A stretch of DNA of 64,000 nt, taken from contig OY992839.1 of the NCBI GenBank assembly GCA_963921425.1, positions 17,220,910 to 17,284,909 of the forward strand. The letters are read 5' to 3'. The notes under the pieces are model-generated. The model was not told where the DNA came from, ran no database searches, and saw nothing but the letters and a program-made list of their open reading frames with translations. The translations under genes and the position numbers were made by a program. Shown here piece by piece: positions 19,789 through 32,185 of this stretch (position 1 is the stretch's first letter; every line of letters starts with the position of its first letter). Source of the DNA: Dryas octopetala. Its lineage: Eukaryota; Streptophyta; Magnoliopsida; Rosales; Rosaceae.

Positions 19789-20615
19789 GCAATTGTCATT
19801 TGTTAGTGTTTTTATGTTAGAACAAGTGTTTAGAGTGTTTTAAGTGTTTTTGAGTGTTTTTAGAAAAAAAAGAAAAAAAAAAATTTCGTTTTTAGTGTTT
19901 TTAGGTGTTTTTAGGTTAGGAAAAAACTTTTTCCTTTGTTTTTAAACTTAGGGTGTCAAAACCCACATCAAAATGCACGTTTTCATGAGATCTCATTCAC
20001 CTTGGTGATGGATGTGATTCTTTTGAAGTATGCGACATCGTTTTAAAAACAAAAAGTTTTTGAGTCGTTTTGGGTGTTTCAGGTCGTTTTGAGTCCCCAA
20101 CTAATTGATTTGAGTGTGCATGATTGTTATGAGCATGTTTTAGTATTGTGTGTATATTTGGTGTTCTTTTCATTCTAATAGTGTTCCATAACATATCTTG
20201 CAATTCTATGTCATTTGGCCTTGTTGATATGAATTTAGGTTGTGATTAGCATTACTAATGATTATATGCATAATAGAGTAGACTTGCATGACCTAAGTGA
20301 GCTTTTGAGCCCTGTTCTTCAATTCTTGAGTGTTGCGCGCCACTCTGATTCTATCATTGTCATATAAGTCGTTGTTTTGATCTCATTGTCTTTCATTTGG
20401 TCATTTGCTTGGAATATGCATAATCTTGAATCAATGAGCTAGAACTCTCTTCTTGTGTACACAAAGCATGCCGTATTTGCATAACTCTTGAGAAATGAAT
20501 TTAGGCCCTGTTTGTGTACCCCATAGCCTGAAAGCCTACCCATTACATGTGTTATCCTTAGTTACCCATTTTGAGCCTTTTAAGCCGTTTTCTTTGTTAC
20601 CCCATACCAAACCCT

Positions 20616-20628
20616 AAGTTTGGGGGTG
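20616..20628 (+). other. Second PPT-like motif of element B
   Basis: AAGTTTGGGGGTG, identical to the true PPT 883 bp downstream. Confidence 0.6.
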
Positions 20629-21498
20629 TACCACCCCTTTTACCCGTTTTACCCTTTTTTATGGTGTTGCAAGTTGTTTACATGTTGATTGAGGGGGAAA
20701 AGAAGTGAAAATGCATAGCTTATACAAAAAGGTGTCAGAAAAGTATGTAGGCCGTGCCCAAAGAAAAGAAAAAGAAATGAAATCAAAGAAAAGAGATGGG
20801 ACGGTTTCAAAAGAAAAAAAAAAAAATGAGCAAAAAGAGTTCAAAGTAAGCTATGAAGTGCAAAGAAGCAAAGTGTACCTCAGAATGTTCTATTAGTGCT
20901 TGCAATTCCATGAGACTAGCCCTTTGTGTTTCCTTTTCATTTCAATACCCTATCCTAGCCTAAGCCTTCATTATAACCCTATTAAAGCCCTAGCTGATCT
21001 CAAGAGTATGTATTATACTTATGTGGAGTCTATTCAAGAAAGGGAGCCTATGGCTATTGATTCTATTTCAAGCATTTGTATTCCTTTCATGAGATCAGTA
21101 TTTCTTTCTAAAATGTGCCGTTATTTCATGTACATATGTGAGCTAATTGTTTTGTTACATATTTCCTCTCACATATACTTTTGAGTGCACATATCAACCC
21201 AATTCTTGAGTGTTTATCATTGAGAGTATGCCTTAGTGAGGATTGGAGTTGAATCTATTATGTATGTATTGATTTAGTTCTGTTTGTCTAATACTTGGAT
21301 TTGTGTCAAGGATGGCCTATATGACAATAGAGGAGCGAGGTATGTTATTTGAAATGTTATTAGAATTTGAAGAATACCATTTATATGCCTTGCTTTCTTA
21401 TGTGATTAATGGTTGTGCGCATGAATTCAGTTGTTGGGATGTTAGAGTCAGTCTTGAGTCTTTTCTTTCCTTTATTTGCTCGAGGACTAGCAAAATCT

Positions 21499-21511
21499 AA
21501 GTTTGGGGGTG
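21499..21511 (+). other. Polypurine tract of element B
   Basis: AAGTTTGGGGGTG directly before the TG of the 3' LTR. Confidence 0.88.
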
Positions 21512-24060
21512 TGATGAGTGTGCATTTTGCATCACTTTATGATACTAATTCCTTAACCTAGAGTGTTAGAACTCGCTATTTTGTGTTTCTTGTCTTGTTT
21601 TTGTGTTTTCAGGTCAAATGAAGCAGAAATGAGAAAAAGGAGCAAATGGAGCCATTTTGGGACATTTCCTGGTCAAACCAGGAAAACGAGTGAAATCCTG
21701 GTCAAACCAGGAAAAGTGCAGAAATCCTAGTCAAATGAGGATTCCTAGTCACACTAGGAAACATCAAGTCCAGAACCATCATTGCGGAGCCAGAAATGTG
21801 AAATCCTGATTCGAACAGGAAATCCTGGTTGAACTAGGAAACCTAACCCAACTAGGGAAAGGAGTCCTAGTGACACTAGGAGACCCCAGGGGCAATATGG
21901 TCATTACGAGAAGTCGAAACGGATAAGGAATCTCTCATTTGCAAGAAATCCTAGTTGCACCAGGAAATGTTTTTCAAGGTTCCAGAAGCTTCCAGAAGGT
22001 GGTGGAAATCCATGGAAATGAATGGAGGGAAGAAATGAATTTGAATTCAAATAGAAATGAGGGGCAAAATGGGAAGTCAAAAGTGGAGGGCCCATGGGCC
22101 CTAGGGATGCCGAACCAAGTGGGCCATGCATGCACATGCATGGGCCCAAACCCTAGCAGCCCAAAAGCCACACGCAAGGAGGAAGATGGCAGCCCATGCA
22201 TGCGCATGCATGCCATGCAAACCCTAGCAAGGAAGAGGCCATGCGCAAGCCCAAAGGTGACAAGCCCAAGATGGAAGCCCATGGAGTGAAACCTTAGCCC
22301 ATCTTGTGCAAGCTACTGAAGCCCAACAGGGAAGCCCAACATGCAAGCCCAAAGCCCAAGACTACCAGCCCATGCGCCAAGGAGGGACCCTAGCTAGGCT
22401 AGGCGTGAGCCACTCAAGCCCAAACCCAAGCAGCCCAACACGCAAGGCCTGATCAGCTGGCCCTAGCTGAAGCCGCAAGGCACTAGGAGACCAAACCCTA
22501 GCCAGCCGCAACTTGCTTTCCTTGCCTCTCAAGGGAAGCTTCTCCTATTTAAACCCCCTCCATTCAGACTTTTAGGCATTCATTCTTTTCACCCACACTC
22601 CAGCCGAAATCACTCTCTCCCTCCTAGCTTTATTTTTCTGTTTTAGGGTTTTAGTTTGAGACTTTTATTTTCTTGTAAGGTGAGCCAATTTCAGAGAGAG
22701 GTTTAGAGAGAGGGTGGCGTGACATTGAGAGGGAAGGATCACCCGCTGCCACAAGCCCAAGCTCACCTTGCCGTGAGCCAATTGCTTGTGCTAGGTGCCT
22801 CCTTCTTCTTCTCTCCTTGCCGCAGCCCCCATTTGTTGCACCTCTGATTTTTGTTTTCCTTTTCCTTTTAGTTTCTATTGTTATTGTTGGATCATGTTAC
22901 TGATTTTATTAAATTAATTTGCTGGTTTAATTCAGTTGTCTTTTTATTTATTTTATAGCTTTGGTTCTGATTTTAGTTAGTTGTTATTTAATCTTTGCAA
23001 TCTGATTTTATTTAGTTATCTCTTTATTGCTTTTAATTCGTGTTGCTGATTTCCATTTGTTTACGCTTTTAGTTTCTTTAATTTTGCGTTTCTGATTTCA
23101 TTTAGTTTATGCACTTTAAATTAGTTGTTTAGTTTATGCTTCTAAGTTTATTTAACTTGCGTTTCTGATTTCCGTTAACAATCATGAATTGGGACTTTGT
23201 TTATTTGTTGCTGTTTTGCTTCTTTTATTTGTTTTATTTAATTATGTAGGTTAGTTATTCTATCTTGCATGTTAGTCGTAGGTTGATTAATGGATTTGCA
23301 TGTTCTAACAAATCGTTTATCCGTCTCTTGGTCTGTTAGTTTGATGTTTGCACATATTAAATTTCCACTATCTATTAAAACCCCCGTCACTAGTTGTTTG
23401 CATCCTTTGACTGGCCACCTTAGGGTAATTGCATCTAGTTTATCTGTTAGGTTTAGCTGTGAAATAGTCAAAGACACTAAACCACAAGTAACAAGGGAAT
23501 AAGGGATTATTCTTGGTAGTGGGGTTGGGCGACCTCTATAAGGAAATAGTCAAAGCTTATATGTTGTACATGTTTGACGTTCTCATAAAACTTAATGACT
23601 CCTGCATGGGTAACAGCTGCCCTAGCTTGAACTAGGGAACATGTAGGTTAACTAGCTAAGGAAGGCCCAAGAAGCTCTTAGTTTATGCATTAGGAGAACA
23701 ATGGCGAGAAAGTAACTAGCCAAACCTTTTTAGCTGTCAAACTTTAATATGTTGTGTTCAAATTAACTGTCATTAGCCTTGGATGGTTATTGCATGCTTA
23801 TCTGATTTGAAACCGAAAACTTAACATTGCAAGATAGGATAAAGTGTGTGTGCGTGTGGTGATGTGTGTGTGTGTTTCCATCTTTCAAAACCCCCCATTA
23901 GTTATTCTAGTGATTAATTGCATTGATTTATTGTATATTAACCATTCCCTGTGGGATCGACCTCGTGCTTGTACGCTTTGCTACTGATGCGATTCGTGCA
24001 CTTGCGAGTAAACTTAGAATGAGGTATTTGTTTATTTTATTCTAAGAAAACACATCAACA
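21512..24060 (+). repeat. 3' LTR of element B, 2549 bp
   Basis: Same length as the 5' copy. TATTTAAA at 22546-22553. It ends CATCAACA and is followed by the AACGG duplication. Confidence 0.95.
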
Positions 24061-24065
24061 AACGG
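24061..24065. repeat. Right target-site duplication of element B (AACGG)
   Basis: Repeats 14609-14613; followed by CGCCA, the last bases of the reversed host PBS. Confidence 0.93.
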
Positions 24066-24076
24066 CGCCAAAAACT

Positions 24077-26424
24077 TGTTGATTGTGTGTTTTCTTAGAA
24101 CAAAATAAACAATTATCTCATTCTAAGTATACTCGCAAGTGCACGAATCGTATCAGTAGCAAAGCGAACAAGCACGAGATCGATCCCACAGGAAATGGTT
24201 AATAAACAACAAATCAATGCAATTAATCACTAGAATAACTAATTGGAGGGTTTTGGAAGATGGAAACACACGCACACATCACCACACGCACACACCCTTT
24301 ATTCTATCTTGCAATGTTAAGTTTTCGGTTTCAAATCAGATAAGCATGCAATAACCATCCAAGGCTAATGACAGTTAATTTGAACACAACATATTAAAGT
24401 TTGACTGCTAAAAAGGTTTGGCTAGTTACTTTCTCGCAATTGTTCTCCTAATGCATAAACTAAGAGCTTTTTGGGCCTTCCTTAGTCAGTTAACCTACAT
24501 GTTCCCTAGTTCAAGCTAAGGCAGCTGTTACCCATGCAGGAGTCATTAAGTTTTATGAGAACGTCAAACATGCACAACATATAAGCTTTGACTATTTCCT
24601 TATAGAGGTCGCCCAACCCCACTACCAAGAATAATCCCTTATTCCCTTGTTACTTGTGGTTTAGTGTCTTTGACTATTTCACAGCTAAACCTAACAAATA
24701 AACTAGATGCAATTACCCTAAGGTGGCCAGTCAAAGGATGCAAACAACTAGTGACGGGTTCTAATAGATAGTGGAAATTTAATAGATGCAAACATCAAAC
24801 TAACAGACCAAGAGACGGATAAACGATTTGTTAGAACATGCAAATCCATTAATCGACCTACGACTAACATGCAAGATAGAATAACTAACCTACATAATTA
24901 AATTAAATAAATAAAAACAGCAACAATAAACAAAGTCCCAATTCATGCTTAACAATAAAATCAGAAACACAAAGTACACAAAACTAAAGGCATAAACTAA
25001 ACAACTAAATTAAATTGCATAAACTAAAAGAAATCAGAACCATAAACAAAAGAAAATCAGAATCATAAATTAAATTAAATAAATTCAGTAACATAATCCA
25101 ACAAGAAAATAGAAAACTAGGAGAAAAATCAAGGAAAACAGGTGGGAGGGGCTGCGGCAAGACAAGGAAGAGAAGGCACCTTGCACAAGCAATTGGCTCA
25201 CGGCTATGGTGAGCTAGGGCTTGCGGCTTAGGGATGCTCTTCCTTGCAGCCACGCCACTCCTATCTCTCTCTCACTTTCGGCTAGCCCTCACAAGAACAA
25301 AACTAAAAACTGAAAAATAAACTAGGAGGCAAGGAGATTTCGGCTGGAGTGTAGAAGTGTGAAGTGAGGTCCCTAGGGTTCTGAATTAAGGGGATATATA
25401 TAGAGGTGCAATCCTTGAGAGGCAAGGAAGAGAAAACATGCGGCTGCTAGGGTTTCTTCTCCTTGTAGCTTGCGGCATCAGCTAGGGTTAGAGCTTGTGG
25501 GCTTGCGGCAAGGGCTTGGTCCTTTGGGCTTAAGTGGCGCATGCAAGTCATCTAGGCCTCTCTCCCTTGCGCATGGGCTGCTGGTCTTGGACCTTGATGT
25601 GCATTGGGCTCGCATGTGTTGGGCTGAAGTGGCTTGCACAAGATGGGCTAGGGTTTCACTCCATGGGCTTCCACCTTGGGCTTGCATCTTGGGCTTGCGC
25701 ATGGGACTCCTTGGCTGCTAGGGTTTGCATGGCATGCATGTGCATGCATGGGCTGCCATCTTGCTCCTTACGCATGGACTTTGGGCTGCTAGGGTTTGGG
25801 CCCATGCATGTGCATGCATGGCCCATCTTGGTTCGGCATCCCTAGGGCCCATGGCCCTTGACTTTTGACTTCCCATTTTGCCCCTCATTTCCATTTGAAT
25901 TCAAATTCATTTCTTCCCTCCATTCATTTCCATGGACGTCCACCACCTTCTAGAAGCTTCTGGAACCTTGACTTTGTAGAGTTGACTTTGACCAACATTT
26001 CCTGGTGCAACTAGGATTCCTTGAAAATGAGAGATTCCTTATCCATTTCGACTTCTCGTAATGACCATATTGCCCCTGGGTTCTCCTAGTGTCATTAAGA
26101 CTCCTTTCCCTAGTTATGTTAGGTTTCCTAGTTCAACCAGGATTTCCTGTTTGATTCAGGATTTCACATTTCTGGCTCTGCAATGATGGTTATGGACTTG
26201 ATGTTTCCTAGTGTGACTAGGAATCCTCATTCGACTAGGATTTCTGCACTTTTCCTGGTTTGACCAGGAAATGTCCCAAAATGGCTCAATTTGCTTCTTT
26301 TTCTCATTTCTGCTTCATTTGACCTGAAAACACAAAAACAAAACAAGAAACACAAAATATCGAGTTCTAACACTCTAGGTTAAGGAATTAGTATCATAAA
26401 GTGATGCAAAATGCACACTCATCA
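24077..26424 (-). repeat. Right LTR (-) of the compound inverted element
   Basis: Reading on the minus strand it starts TGATGAGTGTGC (26424) and ends ATCAACA (24077), followed by the PBS half at 24066-24070. So it is the 5' LTR of the minus-strand gag at 13318-14442. 2348 bp, complete. Confidence 0.9.
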
Positions 26425-28454
26425 TAAATCCTAGTCAAATGAGGATTCCTAGTCACACTAGGAAACATCAAGTCCAGAACCATCATTGCGGAGCCAGAAA
26501 TGAGAAATCCTGATTGGAACAGGAAATCCTGGTTGAACTAAGAAACCTAACCCTACTAGGGAAAGGAGTCCTAATGACACTAGGAGACCCCAGGGGCAAT
26601 ATGCTCATTACGAGAAGTTGAAATGGATAAGGAATCATTCATTTACAAGAAATCCTAGTTGCACTAGGAAATGTTGGTCAAAGTCAACTCTACAAAGTCA
26701 AGGTTCCAGAAGTTTCTAGAAGGTGGTGGACATCCACGGAAATGAATACAGAGAAGAAATGAATTCAAATTCAAATGGAAATAAGGGGCAAAATGGGAAG
26801 TCAAAGTCAATGGTCAAGGGTCAAAAATGACAAGTCAACAAGTCAAATGGGCTTTGGACCTATGGGATGCCGAAGTCAAGAGGGGCCATGCATGCGCCTA
26901 ACCCTAGCAGCCCAAGCCCTATGCGCATGGTCCAAGGTGGCAGCCCATGCATGCACATGCATGCCATGCAAGCCACTTCAACCCAAGATGCAAGCCGAAT
27001 GTGCAAGCCTCAAGGTGGCAGCCCATGAAGTGAAACCCTAGCCCACATTGTGCAAGCCCAATGCGCGAAGACCAGCAGCCCAAGCTAGCAGCCCATGCGC
27101 AAGGAGGAGGAACCCTAGCTGGCCCTTGCGTGAGTCACTTAAGCCCAAAAGGCCAAGCCTTGCCGCAAGCCCAAGAGCTCCTAACCCTAGCTGCTGCCGC
27201 AAGTAACTTATCCTTGCCTCTCAAGAATTGCACCTCTATAAATACATCATATACTTTCAGAACCCTAGACCCCTCCTCCTAATTTATTTTTTAGTTTTCA
27301 TTAGGTTTAATTTTCAGAAAGTTAGAGAGATAGAGGCCGAAATTCAGAGAGAGAAAGAGAGAGAGTGGCGTGACAAGCAAGAGAGAGAAAGAACCAGCCC
27401 TTGCCGCAAGCCCTAGGTCACCTTGCCGTGGGTTCCTCCAACTTGCTAGGTGCTTCCTTCTTCTTCTCTTCTTACCGCAGCCACCATTGTGATGTATCTC
27501 TGATTTTTGTTTTTTTTTCTTTTCATCTAGAATTCTGATTTTATGTTTAGTTTATGCTTCTGATTTTATATTAGTTTGTGTTTCTGAATTTTGCATCAAT
27601 ATGAATTGGGATTTTGTAATTAGTTGCTGTTTTCTTTTATTTAATTTAATTATGTAGGTATTTATTCTATCTTGCATGTTAGTTGTAGGTTGATTAATGG
27701 ATTTACATGCTTTAACAAATCGTTTATCCGTCTCTTGATCGATTAGTTTGATGTTTGCGTGTATTAAATTTTCATTATCTATTTGAATCCGTCACTAGTT
27801 GTTTGCATCCTTTGAATGGCCACCTTAGGGTAATGCATCTAGTTTATTTCTTAGGTTTAGCTGTGAAATAGTCAAAGACACTAAACCACAGGTAACAAGG
27901 GAATAAGGGATTATATATTTTGGTAATGGGGTTGGGCGACCTCTATAAGGAAATAGTCAAAGCTTATATGTTGTGCATGTTTGACGTTCTCACGGATCTT
28001 AATGACTCTTACATGGGTAACAGCTGCCTTAGCTTAGAACTAGGGAACATATAAGTTAACTGATTAAGAAAGGCCCAAGAAGCTCTTAGTTTATGCCTTA
28101 GGAGAACAATTGCGAGAAAGTAACTAGCCAAACCTTTTTAGCAGTCAAACTTTAATACATTGTGTTTGAATTAATTGTCATTAGCCTTGGATGGTTATCG
28201 CATGCTTATCTGATTTGAAACTGAAAACTTAACATTGCAAGATAGAATAAAGGGTGTGTGTGTGTGTGTTTTCATCTCTTTAAACCCCCCATTTAGTTAT
28301 TCTATTGATTATTTGAATTGAATTGTTGTTTATTAACCATTCCCTGTGGGATCGACCTCGTGATTGTACGCTTTGCTACTAATGCAATTCGTGCACTTGC
28401 GAGAATACAAGGAATGAAATAGGTGTTTATTTTGTTCTACGAAAATATTCAACA
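26425..28454 (+). repeat. Older Athila-type LTR fragment (+), 5'-truncated
   Basis: It begins inside the U3 palindrome array (AAATCCTAGTCAAATGAGG), so roughly the first 200 bp are missing. It proceeds through RY motifs, TATAAATA at 27237-27244 and the conserved block to ATTCAACA at 28454. It is more diverged than A, B or C. No PBS follows. Confidence 0.82.
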
Positions 28455-28642
28455 CTTAACCTAATGGACCAAGGCCACACTCACTTAAGCCCATTACACA
28501 TCACCCATCATCTCCATGTGCCAATTACATGGCCTTAAGCTTCAGCCCATGCCGCACCTTCCTTAGGGTATTGCGCCCAGCCCAAGCCCAATTGCTTGGC
28601 CGAAAATTGATCCTCTCCATTTATGCTTTGGCCCAATGTCTT
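28455..28642. other. Unassigned spacer, LTR-like composition
   Basis: 188 bp rich in AAGCCCA and with GGCCGAAAATTGATC, similar in style to U3 of the surrounding LTRs. Probably another LTR scrap; no gene. Confidence 0.35.
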
Positions 28643-29672
28643 TGTAACGACCCAACCCAAATTTCACTGGAAGTTGAAATTTTTATTTAACTTTGTTTTC
28701 AAGAGGGTTTCAAGGAAGTTTAGTTTTCGCGACCTTCGAAATATTTTTAAATTACAATGGGAGTTTTTGAGAGTTTATTTGACGTTTTCACTGAAATTGA
28801 TTTAACGTTATTTAAAAGTTAAATTGGATTTAAAATGTTTTGTTTTAAAATTTGTAAGACCCTGTATTTTTCTAAGTTTATTTCGAAAAGTATTTTAAAA
28901 ATTTGGAGAATTTATTGTGATTATTTTGGGAATTTATTGAGAAATAAAATGTTTTGGATTTATTTTAGATTTTCGTTTTAAATTGGACATGACTCCAAAG
29001 TTGACTTTTAAAATAAAGGGGCTTTCGATTTTGACTTTTGGTCCGTTGGATAGGTTTCGAGCCCACGATTTCATAGACATGTAGCACGCATCGATCTGAA
29101 TTACGGTTTGAGAGATATGTACGTTTGAAGTTAGGGTCAATTTCGTAAAATTGACAAATTGGGTTTTAAAATTTCAAAACCAGATTTTTAAGGGGATTTC
29201 TCTCTCTAGAATTTTCGGGAACACTCCTTCTCCTCCCTCATTTTCTCCTCCGAGCCTGCATCCCACCCTCACTCTCTCTCCTTCTCTTTTTTTTCCCCAG
29301 TGCCACTCTCCCCCTCTCTTCTCTCACCGACGCGGCCAACTCCGGCCATCTTCAAGGTGACCAGAGGTTGGCATCGGGTCCCTCTCCTCGTCGCCAACAC
29401 CCCCTCCAGATTTCCCCACTTCTCTCTCTCTTCCTTTGTGACTCTCTCTGCCTTCTGTTCCCTCTTCTCTGGCGCGACCACCGTACAAGACCCTAACCTT
29501 TCCGGCTACCTCGTGACAACGCGAGGCCACTGATGTAACCTCCAACGACCGGCCATCTTCCCCGACGCCTCCTCCAGCCAGCCCAGCCCCCCTGCGCGAC
29601 CCCTACTCAGAAAACTCTCACAAAGACGCCGATCTTAATTCTCCAAATTTTCGGCCAGTTTTTACCACGAAT
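28643..29672 (+). repeat. Chromovirus (Tekay-like) LTR, 5' part
   Basis: It begins TGTAACGACCC and is related to the reversed piece at 9630-9966. The CT-rich stretch 29198-29470 would be leader or U5. It is cut at 29672 by element C. Confidence 0.65.
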
Positions 29673-32170
29673 CTCTAGGTTAACTCGCAAGTGCACGAAT
29701 CGCGGAGTAGCAAAGCTTACAAATACGAGGTCGATCCCACAGGGAATTGTACTAGTGTTATGATCACTAACTTAATTAAATTCAATTAAATCAACTCTAA
29801 CTCACACACGCAAATGGGGGGTTTTGATTGGTTTTTGAGACTAGAAAAACTAACAGATAAATGACAAAACTTTAAAATGATAACTGAAAGATTCAGATAA
29901 AACAATAATAAAGAAACACTAGGGGTCAGATTCCACCACTAGCATACCATTCACTCTACTATGGATATTAACAATCAATAGATAAACATGTTGACAAAGT
30001 TCGTCTACTAAAAGGTTTGGCTAGTCACTTTTAGCAATTACTCCCCTTACTGTGCATAAACTAAGAGCTTCTTGGGCCTTCCTTAGCCAGTTAACTTGCA
30101 TGTTCCCTAGTTCTAAGCTAAGGCAGCTGTTACCCATGCAAGAGTCATTACGATCTGTGAGAGTGACAAACACATAGCGCATAGCTCCAAATTAATGTAC
30201 CCTATGTCCTCTATGATCCCTTTTCTCATGAATATTATCTTAGGATATCCACTTGTTGCCTATTGAAACTATCATCCTTTCGAGCTTATTTAGTTTCACA
30301 ACAAATATCTAGATGCATGCAACCTAAGGTGATCAGTCAAAGATGCGAAACAAATAGATTCAATTTAAACAGAGATCCAAGATTTGTCAACATATAAACA
30401 ATCAAAATATTAATAATCCATAGTAAAAGTGAACAGCAATGCTAGGGCTTCATCCTAGCCCTAGCCCAATATTCAGCTACACATAATTAAATTCACAAAT
30501 AAATAATGCATGATTAAAATAATGAAAATAAAAGAAAGGGAGAGAAATCAAGCCGGGGCAGCAAGGTGGAGGTGCGGCTGCAATGGTGGTGCGTAATGGG
30601 GCTGCTCGGCCTTGGGCTCCACGGCGAGGAGGCTGAGGTGCTCGGCAAGGTGGCAGCAAGGTGGTGATGGCGTGGCTGCTGGAGGTGGCTGCGGCTTGGT
30701 GGCGCAACTTGGTGGTGGTGGCTGCGGCTGCGCTTGATTCCTCCTTCTTCAGATCGGCACACAATGAAAGAAAATTCAATAGGAGGGGACTGGGATGCTC
30801 GGCCACAAGAGAAAAGAAGAAAAATAAAAAGAAGGGAGAGAGTGTGGCTGCGGCTAGAGAAGAACAAGAGAAAGAGATGGTGGCTGCTAGGGTTTGCTTC
30901 AGAAAAATAAAAGAAAGAGAAGGAGGCTAGCTAGGGTTGCTGAAAATTAAAGAGGAGAGAAGAGAACTTCAGAACAGCACCCTCTCCTTGAGTTGTAAAG
31001 ATGTATTTATAGAGGAGAGTGGGGCTGAGATTTCTCTTTCTCTTCAATGTGGGATAAGTGCATTCCTTGCACACCAAGGCTTATAATTTTCGGCCAAGCA
31101 TGGGCCTTGGGCTGATTTGGGCTCTTTTTGGGCGTAACTCCTTTTTCAGCTCGCGGAACTGCTGCGCTACCTCCACTAAAATGGCCATATCTTGAGCTAG
31201 AAAACTCGGAATTGAAATCCGTAAAATTCCCTGCGAAGCTAACATCCGTATCTTTCCAACCATATATGGCATGCTACCTGATTCGTTCTGGAGAATTACA
31301 GAATTGCTGTCGAAATTGGTGCTCTATTTTCCAGGGTTTTGACTTCTTTTTCAGCTAGGATTTCTTGGGCTTTGGCTTGTGGGCTGCATGACTTGGGCTT
31401 AAGTGACACACACCAGCCCCCTAGGGTTTTGCGCATGGCTGATAGGCTTGGGCTTGCGCATGGACTTCCTCTTGGGCTGGCGCATGCATGCATGCATGGC
31501 CCCTTCAGATTTCGGCATTGCATAGGCCCATGGCCCATTTGACTTGTTGACTTTGTCATAGTTGACCCTTGACCATTCACTTTGAATTCCCATTTTGCCC
31601 CTCATCTCCATTTGAATTTAAATTCCTTTCTTCCCTCCATTTATTCCCATGGATGTCCACCACCTTCTAGAAGCTTCTGGAACCTTGACTTTGTAGAGTT
31701 GACTTTGACCAACATTTCCTTGTCCACCTAGGAATCCTTGTAAATGAAGGATTCCTTATCCATTTTGACTTCTCGTAATGACCATATTGCCCCTGGGGTC
31801 TCCTAGTGTCATTAGGACTCCTTTCCCTAGTTGGGTTAGGTTTCCTAGTTCAACCAGGATTTCCTGTTCCAATCAGGATTTCTCATTTCTGGCTTCGCAA
31901 TGATGGTTCTGGACTTGATGTTTCCTAGTGTGACTAGGAATCCTCATTTGACTAGGATTTCTGCACTTTTTCTGGTTTGACCAGGATTTCACTCGTTTTC
32001 CTAGTTTGACTAGGAAATGTCTAAAAATGGTCCTTTTGGCTCCTTTTCTCTTCTTTGCTCATTTTATCCTATAAGAACAAAAACAAACTAACAACACACA
32101 AAATATCGAGTTCTTGCACTCTGAGTTAGGGAGTTAATATCATAAAATAGTGTAAAATGAGCACTCAACA
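29673..32170 (-). repeat. 3' LTR of element C, truncated by 43 bp
   Basis: It matches 39415-41912. TGTTGAG at 32170 abuts the PPT. The missing end corresponds to the CATACAACA side. TATA box at 31002-31009 (minus). Confidence 0.93.
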
Positions 32171-32185
32171 CACCCCCAAACTTAG
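32171..32185 (-). other. Polypurine tract of element C
   Basis: CTAAGTTTGGGGGTG on the minus strand, next to the 3' LTR. Confidence 0.88.

Larger units (their letters stand above)
19482..21498 (+). other. Non-coding 3' region of element B
   Basis: Two kilobases without a convincing gene. It contains the post-stop hairpin (19526-19541), hairpin plus PPT-like motif (19748-19788), a second PPT-like motif (20616-20628) and a purine-rich tract (about 20758-20830). It is colinear with A throughout. Confidence 0.75.
14614..24060 (+). mobile_element. Element B: complete non-autonomous gag-protease LTR retrotransposon
   Basis: 9447 bp, with two 2549-bp LTRs, PBS, an intact gag-protease frame, non-coding 3' region, PPT and a perfect AACGG duplication. 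I found about four substitutions between the LTRs (near 14748, 15417, 16668 and 16757 in the 5' copy), so it is young. No RT, RNase H or integrase sequence is present, not even as debris. The element keeps its own structural protein and protease and must borrow polymerase functions. Element C in the same window has the same PBS, PPT and 3' architecture and is a candidate helper type. Confidence 0.95.
10904..26424. mobile_element. Compound inverted element: LTR(+), gag(+), gag(-), LTR(-), split by element B
   Basis: Without element B, about 6 kb remains, with LTRs in opposite orientation and their TG ends facing out. The LTR at 10904-13137 reads forward and the one at 24077-26424 reads backward. 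The same 176-bp gag segment occurs on both arms as an inverted repeat. The two LTRs share diagnostic U3 text (for instance the run of GCCCAACACATG and CCAAGACCAGCAGCCC) not seen in A or B, so they come from one family. The outer flanks (GTGTGA left, TAAAT right) do not form a target duplication. A normal insertion cannot give this order; template switching between two copies, self-integration or later rearrangement is possible. Confidence 0.75.

Noticed and set aside
10904..26424. A normal element with target duplication at the outer edges
   Set aside because: The bases outside the two LTRs (TGTGA and TAAAT) do not match, and the LTRs are inverted.
30477..30930. Frames of 89-117 codons on both strands in element C LTRs (repeated at 40219-40672)
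   Set aside because: They are low-complexity Ala/Ser/Pro/Arg-rich products of GC-rich LTR leader and overlap each other on both strands; not credible genes.
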